64,000 nt of DNA from Planktothricoides raciborskii GIHE-MW2 (GCF_040564635.1 NZ_CP159837.1:4389001-4453000), one strand, 5' to 3'. Shown: positions 18,555 through 28,205, counted from the stretch's first letter. A program made the numbers and translations. The notes: generated by a model not told the origin, from the letters alone.

Positions 18555-21071
18555 ATGACTGGACTTGAAACCTTGATTTCTCAGGCGGCCAAAAATATTA
18601 GTCAGATTACCTTGGAAACCCTGAATCAGGGGGAAGGTAAATTTTTAGGTATTTTTGAGAAACGTCTGGACAAAAAAACCGAAAAAGCGATCGCCACGGC
18701 AGCGACGCTTTATGCCCATCAATATTGGGAAAAATACGGCCAAGTCAATCTCTTTGGCATTGATTCTTCCGTGCCATTGAATGATATTTATACAGAGATG
18801 TATTGTTGGCTGTCGCCTCAGCCAGAATTACTGAATTCTCTAGAAAACCCCAGGGCAGAAAGTTACCTCCCTAGTTCATCACTGAATAAAGCTTATGAGC
18901 CTTGGATGGATCAAATTCATCGCCAAGAATTAGCCATTGATATGGTGAATGAACATCAATATTTAGTCCTGTTTGGGGTAGCGGGTTCGGGTAAGTCTAC
19001 TTTGTTGCGGAAAATTGGCCTGGATACTCTTCAAGGCAAAAAGCTGGGTAAATTTTTGCCTCGGACTTATTTTCCAGTTTTGATTTCTTGTAAAACCCTG
19101 AAACTTCAAGAACTGAATCTAGAAAAATGTTTGCTGGATCTGTTTCGCGGTGCGGAGTTTCCTCTGGCGGAAAAACTGACGAAAAAAGCCTTAGAACAAG
19201 GAAGATTATTAATTTTGCTGGATGGGGTGAATGAGTTAGACAGCGAACAACGCCCAAAAACGATCGCCCAAATCGAACGGTTTATTGAACAATACCCCAA
19301 CAACTATTTTATTGTTAGCGATCGCATTGGTCATCCTAACCCGTGGCAAAAGTTTATGCCCGTAGCTTTGAGCCATTTTTCTTCTCAGCAAATTGCCCAA
19401 TTGATTCATCATTGGTTTACGGTGGCAGTAAACCAGGAAAACAATCTATATTCTCCGGGTAATTCTCCCGGTAATTCTCCGGGTAATTCTCCGGGTAATT
19501 CTCCCGGTAATTCTCCCGGTAATTCTCCGGGTAATTCTCCCGGTAATTCTCCCGGTAATTCTCCGGGTAATTCTCCCGGTAATTCTCCGGTTAATATATC
19601 AGAAGCTACCTCAGAAGCTACCTCAAAAGCCACATTTTTAGCCAAATCGTTTTTACAAGCATTGCAACAACCAGAATATGAAAGCGCAAAAATATTAGCT
19701 CAAGTGCCGTTGTGCTTAAATTTGTTATGTTTTGTCTATCATCAAGATCAGATAATCCCAGGAAATAGAATTTTACTGTATGAGCAAGCTTTAGAAATTG
19801 TCCTAGAGAAAACAGCCCTCAACCTGAATCAACATTTGCTCAAATCTTGGCTATCCCAAATTGCCTATCAAGGGTTAGTTGCCGAACGATTTTGTTTTTT
19901 GCGGACAGATTTAATCAGTCAAATGCCGGGGCAAATTAGCGAGTCAGCAACTAAGGAAGCTTCAGAGGATATTTTGAAGGAAATCGCCATAAATACAGGA
20001 ATTTTAACGGCGATTAGTAGGGATTTATTGGCATTTTCTCATGCCACGGTTCAGGAGTTTTTTGCCGCAGCATATATTATAGAACATCGGTTAATTGCCA
20101 ACATCGTCAAAGAATCTCTAACGGTCTGGAGGTGGCAAGAGGTATTATTGTTTTTCTCTGGTTTGAAAACTCCGAATGCGGATAAATTGCTATTGTTAAT
20201 TGAAGCCAGCGCCCAAGAATATCTGGCGTCGGTTCGGGATGAGCAAAACGGTGGCAACTCGGAAAGCAAAAACGATGCCAACAAACTGCGATCGCTCTTA
20301 CGGTGGGCAGAGCAAGCCACCACGAGGAGCAGTGACACCAACTCAGAAACCATCCTGCCTGCGGCTAAAAAAACCGCAGCCCTATTTACAGTATTTGCCC
20401 TCCAGCAAACTTTTCAGCAGGAAAACCCGCTAATTAATGAATTAAATTTAACCCTCAACAACGATCTCCTCTTAATTAACAGCTTAAAACTCTCTAATAG
20501 CTTAGGGGTGAATCTGACGGACATTATTCATAACACTCGTGGACTAACCAATGATTTCCGGCAAAATCTTACCTTTGCCTTATCTCATCCTTTAGATATT
20601 GACAAATTATCCAGAAATTTAACCCGCAATCTGGCTCGAAAACTCGCCCAAGATCGAGCGCGTTATCTTTCCTTAAGTTTCGATGAAGTCTTGACCAATC
20701 AAGGGGAAATATCTTTAGATCGAGCCAGAGATTTAGCCTTTCTAGGAATTGTCGCCCAACAATTACAAACCTTCTCAGTATTTGGCGATATTTCTCCCCT
20801 GCTGGAGGGATTAAATGCCCTACAAACGAGTATTCCTGGAAACAATGACTCTTCTGAAGTTCATTGTCAATTTCGCCAAGTGCTCTGGGAAACTTGGTTA
20901 AATAGTTTTCAACTCGATCCACAACTGTTAGACTTAACCCCAGGGGAAAAACAAGCCCTGACTGATTATTTTTACGCCTGTTATTTGCTGGTTAAATGTC
21001 GTGATGTAGCCCGAAGTATTACCCCAGGTACTTGGGAAGTAATTTCTGGTCGCATGGTACAAGCAATATAA
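18555..21071 (+). CDS. NACHT-domain STAND NTPase with SPGN tandem repeat
   Basis: This 838-residue protein has a helical N-terminal region (1-120), then a NACHT NTPase core: Walker A GVAGSGKST at 141-149, Walker B RLLILLDGVNELD at about 217-229 and a sensor-like NNYFIVSDRIG. Inside the ATPase-to-helical transition sits a low-complexity tract of eleven SPGN tetrapeptides plus SPVN (about residues 300-347), then a SEAT/SKAT triplet. The NACHT helical part resumes with LAQVPLCLNLLCFVY and SHATVQEFFAAAYII, typical of the winged-helix segment. The C-terminal 330 residues match nothing I recognise and have no obvious TPR, WD40 or LRR repeats. Bacterial NACHT proteins include anti-phage ATPases (bNACHT); no effector such as a nuclease or TIR is visible, so a defence role is inference. 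Confidence 0.88.
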   Translation: MTGLETLISQAAKNISQITLETLNQGEGKFLGIFEKRLDKKTEKAIATAATLYAHQYWEKYGQVNLFGIDSSVPLNDIYTEMYCWLSPQPELLNSLENPRAESYLPSSSLNKAYEPWMDQIHRQELAIDMVNEHQYLVLFGVAGSGKSTLLRKIGLDTLQGKKLGKFLPRTYFPVLISCKTLKLQELNLEKCLLDLFRGAEFPLAEKLTKKALEQGRLLILLDGVNELDSEQRPKTIAQIERFIEQYPNNYFIVSDRIGHPNPWQKFMPVALSHFSSQQIAQLIHHWFTVAVNQENNLYSPGNSPGNSPGNSPGNSPGNSPGNSPGNSPGNSPGNSPGNSPGNSPVNISEATSEATSKATFLAKSFLQALQQPEYESAKILAQVPLCLNLLCFVYHQDQIIPGNRILLYEQALEIVLEKTALNLNQHLLKSWLSQIAYQGLVAERFCFLRTDLISQMPGQISESATKEASEDILKEIAINTGILTAISRDLLAFSHATVQEFFAAAYIIEHRLIANIVKESLTVWRWQEVLLFFSGLKTPNADKLLLLIEASAQEYLASVRDEQNGGNSESKNDANKLRSLLRWAEQATTRSSDTNSETILPAAKKTAALFTVFALQQTFQQENPLINELNLTLNNDLLLINSLKLSNSLGVNLTDIIHNTRGLTNDFRQNLTFALSHPLDIDKLSRNLTRNLARKLAQDRARYLSLSFDEVLTNQGEISLDRARDLAFLGIVAQQLQTFSVFGDISPLLEGLNALQTSIPGNNDSSEVHCQFRQVLWETWLNSFQLDPQLLDLTPGEKQALTDYFYACYLLVKCRDVARSITPGTWEVISGRMVQAI
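19452..19595 (+). repeat. 12-bp in-frame minisatellite encoding SPGN
   Basis: Twelve tandem copies of TCTCC(C/G)GGTAAT, the last altered to encode SPVN, lie inside the NACHT gene. The only changes among the first eleven are at the third base of the proline codon. Such near-identity means recent expansion and probable length variation between strains; because the unit is 12 bp, changes keep the reading frame. Confidence 0.95.
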
Positions 21072-21317
21072 GCAAACGGGGGAGCTTTCGGAGCGGGGGT
21101 GCGGGGGTGCAGGGGGGAGAGAAGTGAAAAGTGATGCATTGAAAAGTCGTAGAGGCGAATGGCCATATAGCCTGACGGATTATGCTTCGCAAGGACGCCC
21201 GTACAAAAAAAATATCACTATTCACTCTTCACTCTTCACTCTTCCCTACACCCTACACCTCTTACCCTGAGCCTGCCGAAGGGCTACACCCTACACCCTG
21301 TTGCCTCTTCCCTTTTG
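21072..21317. other. Convergent gap with low-complexity repeats
   Basis: Between the convergent NACHT and asparagine-synthase-like genes lie a G-rich tract (21080-21120), tandem CACTCTT-type repeats (21218-21245) and a CTACACC-type stretch (21246-21300). Open frames here are short and repetitive. No clear intrinsic terminator was found. Confidence 0.5.
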
Positions 21318-22865
21318 TCAGCGCGATCGCCATTGAAAAATTGCCGTTCTCACTGACGCTTTGATTCCTTCTAGCAGCAAGTCAAAACGGCTATAGTCCT
21401 GGGAATATTTAGTGGCCATAAGCGCCAGATCAACCGAATATTTATTTTCTCTTAAAATCGCTGAAAAGTCTTTTTTCAGCGAATCATGTAATCGATACTG
21501 TTCGCGATCGTAGTCATGGCGAAAACACCATTTATACCGTCTAATCCATTCGTGCAGTCCGCTAGAGTGAGACAGGGGATTTTTGTGACGTTTAATAATA
21601 TAGTCTGGCAGTTCATCTTGAAAAGCTTGCCGCAAACACCACTTTTCAAAACCGTCATTAATTTTCCAAGTTTGGGGAGTCGCTAACGCCAGATCGAGTA
21701 CGGGTTTTGCTAAAAACGGCACTCTCGTTTCTACCCCAAAAGCCATACTACATCGATCTACCCGTTGCAATTCAGTCCGGTGCAGATTCATTAATTTATA
21801 AAAAAATAAATTTTGTCGGTTGCTGTCCGTCATTTCCAAACCGTACATTTCATAACCGCCAAAAAGTTCATCACTGCCATCTCCCCCCAAAACCACTTTA
21901 ATCCCTGCTTCGTGGATTTTGGCAAACAATTTGAGACTAATCGCCGCATTAATAATATCTCCATATTCCGTTAACTCAGACTCTTGAATGGCGGCTTTAA
22001 TATCGTGGCGACGGAAATCTTCCGGTTGCAGAGAAATCACCACCTGTTTAATGCCGCGATCGCGACAAAACCGCTGGGAAATGGCAAAGTCTTCACTGCC
22101 TTCACAACCAATAGTAAAAGCCGTCACCTGGGGGTGATATTTAATTGCTTGACTTAAAACAATTGAACTGTCTAAACCCCCACTATAAATTACCCCAATG
22201 GGTAGATCGGTTTCAGTGCGTCTTTGAATTGCACCGACTAAAGTTGTTTTCAGTTGGGGTAAAAATTCCTCAAGGGTAGCGGTTTGACTAGAAATTTGTG
22301 GTTGAAAATACTGGACAGGGGGGAGATCACTCCACTGATAGCAACCGGGGGATAAAACCTCGATAGGTTGGTTTAAATGAGTTAAGGCTTTAATGGTAGA
22401 GGCAATATACAAAAACTGGGAATCACGGACAAAATAGAGGGGGATAATTCCTAATGGGTCGCGGGCAAAAAATAATTTATTTTCTTTTAAATCAACGATG
22501 ACAAAGGCAAATTGACCTTCAAACAAATCAACGCACTTTTCCCCGTATTCTTCAAAAGCATATAAAATAGTTTCCGTATCCCCATGAGTTTTAAGTGGGT
22601 ACTTTTCCGCAAGCTGCGAACGCAATTCGGCAAAATTGAAAATTTCCCCATTAAACACCACTAGCTTATCCCGATTAGGGTTAAAAATTGGCTGTTGGGA
22701 AGCTTCGCGATCGACAATTTTCAGTCGTCTAGTTCCTGTCACCACCTGGGGATGAATAAATGTTTCTGTCACCTCGCCGCGAGACTCCATTCTCGCAATC
22801 ATCTGCAACAGTTCTGACTGTTGGCACTCGGCGTTTTCTCCAAAAATAACCGCAATTCCACACAT
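21318..22865 (-). CDS. Asparagine synthase (glutamine-hydrolysing)-like protein
   Basis: This 515-residue protein has an N-terminal class II glutaminase domain with nucleophile Cys2 (MCGIAVIFG), RRLKIVDREASQQPI, NGEIFNFAELR and GDTETILYAFEEYG, then an ATP-pyrophosphatase domain with IYSGGLDSSIV and GGDGSDELFGGYE. The family transfers glutamine-derived ammonia to an adenylated carboxylate, classically aspartate. Odd points: the usual HRGPD motif after the first strand is replaced by SRGEVTE, and the chain is shorter than the 610-650 residues of many cyanobacterial AsnB proteins. It follows an M15-like peptidase homologue after 30 bp. It may be a genuine asparagine synthetase or an amidotransferase for another carboxylate; sequence alone does not decide. 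Confidence 0.85.
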   Translation of the reverse strand: MCGIAVIFGENAECQQSELLQMIARMESRGEVTETFIHPQVVTGTRRLKIVDREASQQPIFNPNRDKLVVFNGEIFNFAELRSQLAEKYPLKTHGDTETILYAFEEYGEKCVDLFEGQFAFVIVDLKENKLFFARDPLGIIPLYFVRDSQFLYIASTIKALTHLNQPIEVLSPGCYQWSDLPPVQYFQPQISSQTATLEEFLPQLKTTLVGAIQRRTETDLPIGVIYSGGLDSSIVLSQAIKYHPQVTAFTIGCEGSEDFAISQRFCRDRGIKQVVISLQPEDFRRHDIKAAIQESELTEYGDIINAAISLKLFAKIHEAGIKVVLGGDGSDELFGGYEMYGLEMTDSNRQNLFFYKLMNLHRTELQRVDRCSMAFGVETRVPFLAKPVLDLALATPQTWKINDGFEKWCLRQAFQDELPDYIIKRHKNPLSHSSGLHEWIRRYKWCFRHDYDREQYRLHDSLKKDFSAILRENKYSVDLALMATKYSQDYSRFDLLLEGIKASVRTAIFQWRSR

Positions 22866-22895
22866 AAGATAAGCAAGTTTGATAATTTTCCAGAA

Positions 22896-23792
22896 TTAAC
22901 TTTTGATTAATTTTTGATAAAACTCGATCCACTCAGGATTTAGACAAATATGCCAAACTCGATCTTCGTCAATGACATTCAAAATCAAGCGACTTTCATA
23001 ATCCTGCAAAATTTGTGCAATTATTGTAAATAATGGCCGATTATTGTCGTAATACCAGCGGCGTTCGATATCCGCCGCATAGCCGGTACTATGGCTACTG
23101 TTTGGCGGCGCCCAATACCCCAAATGCGCCAGATGTTTTTGATGTTCAATGGTTCTAATTATACTATTAATTTGGAGAGAAACTTCTTTTCCGTAAACTT
23201 TGCCGACGCGATCGCATATTTCATTTAATAATACAATCATTTCTAGCTTAGATTGGATCGTTTTCATCCCCACTGTTCCCCCCGCTGGATGATTCAGCCA
23301 CCCTCGAATCCGACGTTCGATCTGACTAATAATCCGGTGAATTCCGTTTTCTCGCAGCACAATAAAAGAAAACTTGATTGGATAAGCAGAAGGGGATGTG
23401 GTCAGATCGTATAGTTTGACATCATTTTTGATATCTTCAGCATTCACATAGCGGGGAAACTCATCATACCAACAGGTTTCTAATTGCTGTTCTAGGAGAA
23501 TTTTCATCAAAATTTTTAACCGATTTGGGTCGGTGTGATTTTTGGGAAATAGACTAGACAAATCCGCTAAACTTAGCTGAAAATTCTTAAACTGTTTTTC
23601 GCTAATTAAAGCATAGTATTTGCTCTCATTTCTGATAAAATCCTCTGAGAGGAGCAGCAACTGCTCGCAGTCAGAAACAGAATTCAGGCGATCGCAAAAT
23701 TCCTGCACTCGCTGACGGTAATTACTCCAGTCTAGGGGATTATACTGGATCGCCCTGGGGCGGATATTTCGCTGCTTTGGTTCTGGGTTCAT
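22896..23792 (-). CDS. M15/DUF5715-like putative zinc peptidase homologue
   Basis: About 298 residues from the ATG at 23792 (a start at 23822 would add ten residues). The N-terminal 200 residues match nothing I recognise. Towards the C-terminus the pattern of D-Ala-D-Ala carboxypeptidase/VanY-type enzymes appears: IIRTIEHQ, then SSHSTGYAAD fitting S-x-H-x-x-G-x-A-x-D (zinc ligands His and Asp, about residues 234 and 241), and a Trp-His pair in DRVWHICLNP (about 280-281), like the last zinc His of M15. There is no signal peptide, so it looks cytoplasmic, unlike cell-wall enzymes. It lies 30 bp upstream of the asparagine-synthase-like gene, and the two probably form one operon. Peptidase activity is inferred from the motif. 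Confidence 0.6.
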   Translation of the reverse strand: MNPEPKQRNIRPRAIQYNPLDWSNYRQRVQEFCDRLNSVSDCEQLLLLSEDFIRNESKYYALISEKQFKNFQLSLADLSSLFPKNHTDPNRLKILMKILLEQQLETCWYDEFPRYVNAEDIKNDVKLYDLTTSPSAYPIKFSFIVLRENGIHRIISQIERRIRGWLNHPAGGTVGMKTIQSKLEMIVLLNEICDRVGKVYGKEVSLQINSIIRTIEHQKHLAHLGYWAPPNSSHSTGYAADIERRWYYDNNRPLFTIIAQILQDYESRLILNVIDEDRVWHICLNPEWIEFYQKLIKS

Positions 23793-24189
23793 GGTATTTC
23801 TCTGTTTTCGGGGAAAGTACACCGCACCGCTACGCGATAGTACACCGCACCGCTACGCGAACGCAAAATATGAACCAATCTAATATATAACATTTTGAGC
23901 AATTTGTATTGTCAAAGGTTATTTTTCCCCTCTCTGAGAGAGACAGAGTTTTCCCAATTGATTGCCGGATAATCTCTTGACTCGTTTACAGAATATTTTT
24001 CTTTTTCCATAAAAATATTAAATTGATCAAACCTCAAACTCCATAATTATTACGATATTAAGATCGCCCCTAAAAAATTAAATAAAATAATGATATTTGC
24101 ATAATTTTCGCAAAATTAGCATCAGTAAATATAGCTGTTTCTTTGATTTTTTTAGCAGAAATTCTTTTGGCCCAGGATCGCACCGGAGA
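23793..24189. other. AT-rich intergenic region with short direct repeats
   Basis: The first part holds two copies of an ACCGCACCGCTACGCGA-like unit (about 23822-23863), a repeat type common in cyanobacteria. The remainder is AT-rich and should contain the promoter of the M15-like gene operon. A 117-codon frame entering from 24097 runs antisense to the MscS gene and is not supported. Confidence 0.5.
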
Positions 24190-25089
24190 CTAAAGAGGGC
24201 GATCGCCATCAGTCGCATTTGCCCCAATGGGATAACAATCGTTATATTTTTCCCGATCGAAGTGATACAAAGTGCGAATAGGATAGGGAATATTGTAATT
24301 AGCGCGATCGCACAATGCTTTCAAAGCCATAATTACGAGACTTTTCGTCCGACGAACCTGAGCAATTTCTGGAAAAGTCCAATAACGCACCATCAAATTA
24401 ATCGAACTACTGCCAAATCCCACCACATCTACTTCCACTGCCGGTTGTGAAAGCACACCCTCTACTTCTTGGGTTGCCTCGAGCAAAACTTCTCTTGCTT
24501 CCGCCAAAGGCGTATTGTAATCTAAACCAATTTCTAAATCCGTGCGTCTTTGTGCAAAAGCGGTTCTAACTTCTACCGGAGATGTAAACACCATCGCATT
24601 GGGGACGACCACCCTTTCTCCTTTATAAGTGCGAATTTGGGTAGACCGAATCGAAATTTCTTCTACAGTTCCCTCAAACTTTCCCACTAAAATCTGATCG
24701 CCGATTTGAAAAGGTTCTTGTAACAGTAACAAGATACCGGCTAAAAAGTTTTTAAAGATGTCCTGAAAGGCAAAACCGATCGCCACAGAACCCAACCCTA
24801 AAAAGCCGATAATATCTCCCAACCGTAAATCCGGGAAAGCAATCACACAAGCAGCGAGAACCCCTGCGGACAAAGTAGCTACATACGCCGTTTGAATCGT
24901 CAACATCCGTAGAGAAGGGCTTTTAATTGCTCGCTGGGTTAATTGATCCGCTCCCCGTTTGACTAACTTTGCCACCACGCGGGTACAGAATAATACTGCC
25001 AGAGCGATGCCAACCCCCGGAATTGCTGTAATCGTTTGACCCAATAGCTCTAATAGACTCTCTTGAATTTGTGTGAGTAAAGCCGTCAT
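24190..25089 (-). CDS. Small-conductance mechanosensitive channel (MscS family)
   Basis: This 299-residue membrane protein has three hydrophobic segments; the third, pore-lining helix is followed by the MscS hallmark FLGLGSVAIGFAFQDIFKNF (around residue 95-115) and the beta domain with PFQIGDQILVGKFEGTVEEI and VVVPNAMVF. The family forms a homoheptameric channel that opens under membrane tension and releases solutes on osmotic downshock. Length matches the E. coli MscS core with no large extensions. It is transcribed alone, with gaps of nearly 400 bp on both sides, so it probably has its own promoter in 25090-25200. Confidence 0.93.
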   Translation of the reverse strand: MTALLTQIQESLLELLGQTITAIPGVGIALAVLFCTRVVAKLVKRGADQLTQRAIKSPSLRMLTIQTAYVATLSAGVLAACVIAFPDLRLGDIIGFLGLGSVAIGFAFQDIFKNFLAGILLLLQEPFQIGDQILVGKFEGTVEEISIRSTQIRTYKGERVVVPNAMVFTSPVEVRTAFAQRRTDLEIGLDYNTPLAEAREVLLEATQEVEGVLSQPAVEVDVVGFGSSSINLMVRYWTFPEIAQVRRTKSLVIMALKALCDRANYNIPYPIRTLYHFDREKYNDCYPIGANATDGDRPL

Positions 25090-25458
25090 CTGTCAAAAAT
25101 TCATAAATCTAGCTGCAAACCGTTTATTTATAACCATTTTTGGTTATATTCGCTAATATTACTTGTTATTTGTTATTTGTGATTTATTATTTATTATTTA
25201 TTATTTATTATTTATTATTTGTTATTTGTTGCCCGATGGCGTTTGACCGCCATCGGGTTGGGGGGGTTGTTGGTCGTGTTGAAAAGAGCATAGAGATAGG
25301 ACTATTGACCAATGACTATTGACAAATGACTATTAACCAATGACTTTCGGACAAATAACAAATAACTATATAATCCCTTTCCCCTGTATGATGAATGATT
25401 GGCAAATTGTTGCCATAAACAAAATCAACGCTAAACGCGCCAAAAATTTTAAATCTAT
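25090..25458. repeat. Divergent region with TTATTTA tandem repeats and hairpin
   Basis: The gap upstream of both mscS and leuB contains a run of 7-bp TTATTTA/TTATTTG repeats (about 25160-25229), then a perfect 10-bp inverted repeat CCCGATGGCG (25232-25241) and CGCCATCGGG (25248-25257) with a 6-nt loop. From 25303 to 25345 a GACTATTGACCAAT-type unit is repeated three times. The leuB promoter should lie near 25380-25440. Confidence 0.6.
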
Positions 25459-26544
25459 ATGACTAAAAAATACCGGATTACCCTATTACCCGGGGATGGC
25501 ATCGGCCCAGAAATTATGGCGATCGCCCAAGATGTGCTCAAAGTGATTAGTCACCAATTCGACCTCACCTTTCAATTCAAAGAAGCCTTATTAGGGGGCG
25601 CTGCCATTGATGCCACTGGGGAACCCTTACCCCAGGAAACCTTAGACATCAGCCGAGAAAGTGACGGGGTACTCTTAGCGGCCATTGGTGGCTACAAATG
25701 GGATAACTTGCCGCGACATCAACGCCCGGAAACCGGACTCTTAGCCATTCGTGCGGGATTGGGGTTATTTGCCAATCTGCGACCGGCGACCATTCTACCC
25801 CAACTGGTCGATGCCTCCAGTCTCAAGCCGGAAATCGTCAGCGGTGTAGATATTATGGTGGTGCGAGAACTCACGGGGGGAATTTATTTTGGTCAACCCA
25901 AAGGGATTTTTACTACCGAAACCGGGGAAAAACGCGGCGTCAATACAATGGCTTATACGGAATCTGAGATTTCACGCATTGGCCGAGTAGCCTTTGAAAC
26001 CGCTCGCAAACGGGGTCGCAAGCTATGCTCTGTGGACAAAGCCAATGTGCTGGAAGTGTCCCAACTCTGGCGCGATGGCATCACCGCCCTCAGTCAGGAA
26101 TATGCCGATGTGGAGCTTTCACATTTATATGTAGATAATGCAGCGATGCAGTTAGTGCGATCGCCCAAACAGTTTGACACCATCGTCACCGGCAACTTAT
26201 TTGGGGATATTCTCTCCGACGCCGCTGCCATGCTCACCGGCAGCATTGGGATGTTACCCTCTGCCAGTTTAGGCGCATCTGGCCCCGGCTTATTTGAACC
26301 CGTCCACGGTTCTGCCCCAGACATTGCCGGACAGGATAAAGCCAACCCCTTGGCACAGGTTCTCAGCGCCGCGATGATGCTGCGCTATGGCTTAGACCAA
26401 CCGGCAGCGGCAGATAAAATTGAGCAAGCAGTGATCAAAGTCCTTGATGCGGGCTATCGGACCGGCGATATTATGTCCCAGGGGATGAAACTGGTCGGCT
26501 GTCGAGAAATGGGCGATAAATTAATCGAAATTTTAGAGTCCTAA
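25459..26544 (+). CDS. leuB: 3-isopropylmalate dehydrogenase
   Basis: This 361-residue cytoplasmic enzyme oxidises and decarboxylates 3-isopropylmalate with NAD+ in leucine biosynthesis. Visible family features are [12 protein letters not shown] at the N-terminus, the [15 protein letters not shown] segment, substrate and metal site residues in [13 protein letters not shown] and [11 protein letters not shown], and the NAD-binding [15 protein letters not shown] loop. Its length matches the usual 355-370 residues and it stands alone rather than next to leuC/leuD, as is usual in cyanobacteria. The identity is firm. Confidence 0.97.
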   Translation: MTKKYRITLLPGDGIGPEIMAIAQDVLKVISHQFDLTFQFKEALLGGAAIDATGEPLPQETLDISRESDGVLLAAIGGYKWDNLPRHQRPETGLLAIRAGLGLFANLRPATILPQLVDASSLKPEIVSGVDIMVVRELTGGIYFGQPKGIFTTETGEKRGVNTMAYTESEISRIGRVAFETARKRGRKLCSVDKANVLEVSQLWRDGITALSQEYADVELSHLYVDNAAMQLVRSPKQFDTIVTGNLFGDILSDAAAMLTGSIGMLPSASLGASGPGLFEPVHGSAPDIAGQDKANPLAQVLSAAMMLRYGLDQPAAADKIEQAVIKVLDAGYRTGDIMSQGMKLVGCREMGDKLIEILES

Positions 26545-26712
26545 TTTTACAGTCCTACTAACCAGACCAGAGTGAGTGAAGCTTGGCTATCGCTTTAGCG
26601 CTTAGACTACTTTCTCTGGATTGGGGCTAGATAGCACAATTGTTAGATTAACAATCTAAAACGTCAATCAAAGCTGTCTGATATTTGTCTAATATTTATC
26701 TGATGGGATATC

Positions 26713-27582
26713 ATGTGGGATAAAATTGCCTCGCACATTGCCGAAGTCACAGGGGAAACCTTCAAACTGGATCGGCACCGTTCTATCGGCGGTGGCTGTA
26801 TCAATCAAGGTTATCGCTTAGACTCTCAGGAGCATCACTATTTCGTGAAGCTGAACAGAGCCTCCTTGGTGGAAATGTTTGCCGCAGAAGCCCTGGGGCT
26901 AGAGCAAATCTGGAAAACCCAAACCATTCGCGTTCCCAAACCCATTTGTACCGGCACTGTAGAAAATCACGCTTATATTGTCTTGGAATGGCTCGACCTG
27001 GGAGGATCCAGTACCACCGGCGTCTGGCAAGACATGGGGCGAAAATTAGCAGAAATGCACCGTACTGGGGTGGCGGATAAATTTGGCTGGGAGCGAAGTA
27101 ATACCATTGGTTCTACACCACAGATGAATGCTTGGACTGATGATTGGGCAGAGTTTTGGGTAGAACAGCGGATCCGTTATCAGCTTCAGTTAGCCCAACG
27201 TCGAGGCGGTTATTTTCCCGAAGCCGACGAGTTACTCGCCAAAATTCCGGAAATTTTAGCCGGTCATCAACCTCAGCCTTCTTTAGTTCACGGGGACTTA
27301 TGGGGGGGAAATGCTTCGGTGACTCCCAGTGGGGAACCGGTGATTTTTGATCCCGCTACCTATTATGGCGATCGCGAAGTGGATCTAGCCATGACCGAAC
27401 TTTTTGGCGGGTTTCCTCCCGCGTTTTACCAGGGCTATCAAGCTACATGGCCTTTAGAACCGGGTTACGAGCATCGTAAAATTCTTTACAATCTCTACCA
27501 CATCCTGAATCACTTCAACCTGTTTGGTGGTGGCTATGCCGGACAAGCCAAACATATCATCCAGAAACTATTAAATCTTTAA
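26713..27582 (+). CDS. Fructosamine/ketosamine-3-kinase family protein
   Basis: This 289-residue cytoplasmic protein belongs to the fructosamine-3-kinase family, which phosphorylates sugar adducts on protein amines and so helps deglycate proteins. It starts at ATG 26713 and shows the ATP-binding lobe segment RSIGGGCINQGYRL with a lysine in FVKLNRA, the catalytic loop LVHGDLWGGNASV and the metal site VIFDPATYYGDREVDLAM. The length matches family members (about 290 residues). It lies 168 bp after leuB in the same direction; a separate promoter is likely. Its intrinsic terminator is at 27650-27679. Confidence 0.92.
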   Translation: MWDKIASHIAEVTGETFKLDRHRSIGGGCINQGYRLDSQEHHYFVKLNRASLVEMFAAEALGLEQIWKTQTIRVPKPICTGTVENHAYIVLEWLDLGGSSTTGVWQDMGRKLAEMHRTGVADKFGWERSNTIGSTPQMNAWTDDWAEFWVEQRIRYQLQLAQRRGGYFPEADELLAKIPEILAGHQPQPSLVHGDLWGGNASVTPSGEPVIFDPATYYGDREVDLAMTELFGGFPPAFYQGYQATWPLEPGYEHRKILYNLYHILNHFNLFGGGYAGQAKHIIQKLLNL

Positions 27583-27591
27583 TCGGTTAGC

Positions 27592-27622
27592 TGTAGGGTG
27601 GGCAACACCTTGCCCACCCTAC
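27592..27622. repeat. Inverted repeat GTAGGGTGGGCAA / TTGCCCACCCTAC
   Basis: A perfect stem with a short loop lies immediately after the fructosamine-kinase-family gene. The arms resemble a repeat widespread in cyanobacterial intergenic DNA. There is no T-run after it, so it is not itself a classical terminator. Confidence 0.7.
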
Positions 27623-27649
27623 AAATGCTAGTCACCGGATAAAATAATT

Positions 27650-27679
27650 AACCCAGACCGGGTGGGTCTGGGTTTTTTT
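27650..27679 (+). terminator. Intrinsic terminator after the ketosamine-kinase-family gene
   Basis: A 10-bp stem AACCCAGACC/GGTCTGGGTT with a 5-nt loop is followed by seven T residues. It is well placed, 68 bp after the stop codon, to end the rightward transcript. Confidence 0.88.
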
Positions 27680-28205
27680 AATGCTGGCCTTTATTTATGT
27701 GATCGGTGTAACCGAGTTTTGGCCAGTGATTTTGAAAGAGGGTATGGAAAAATAAATCAGGTTTAAAATTGATAGAAGTAGTGGTTAGGAAAAATTGGTG
27801 CAAGTCGGGCTAAATCAAAATGGTAAATTTGAGTACGGTTATTAACAGGGTTTGACGCTCAGAAATGACCTCCAGTTCAGCATAAGTGAGTTTTTATAAG
27901 CTGACCAGCGCTTTTCTTATTAAATAAAGCATTTCAAGTTAAATACTAAAATGCTGGTCAGCGATTTTTAAACCAGGTTTTAAACAGCCTATTTATCGGG
28001 TGTGGACTTTTATTAATTATTACGATAATCAGGGATTGTGAAAAACTTGTGAAGATTCTCAAAGCTTTACATTTTGTTACAAACAAGTTTTTTTCAGGTT
28101 TTTTTAATTGATTAGTTATTGGTTACTCGTTATTTATGTTATGACAACCAACAACAAACTAATAATCAATAACTAATAACCAATAGATAATAAAGCAAAA
28201 TTATA
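27680..28205. other. Long convergent gap with a GCTGACCAGC inverted repeat
   Basis: No gene is seen. GCTGACCAGC (27900-27909) and GCTGGTCAGC (27953-27962) are a perfect inverted repeat 43 bp apart, and a related TTGGCCAGTGATTTT stretch lies near 27718. The distal part (28120-28205) is a run of AATAACCAAT-type words. Its purpose is unknown. Confidence 0.45.

Noticed and set aside
21318-23792. Lasso-peptide type gene cluster
   Set aside because: An asparagine-synthase fold is present, but there is no transglutaminase-like leader peptidase, RRE or precursor; the partner is M15-like instead.
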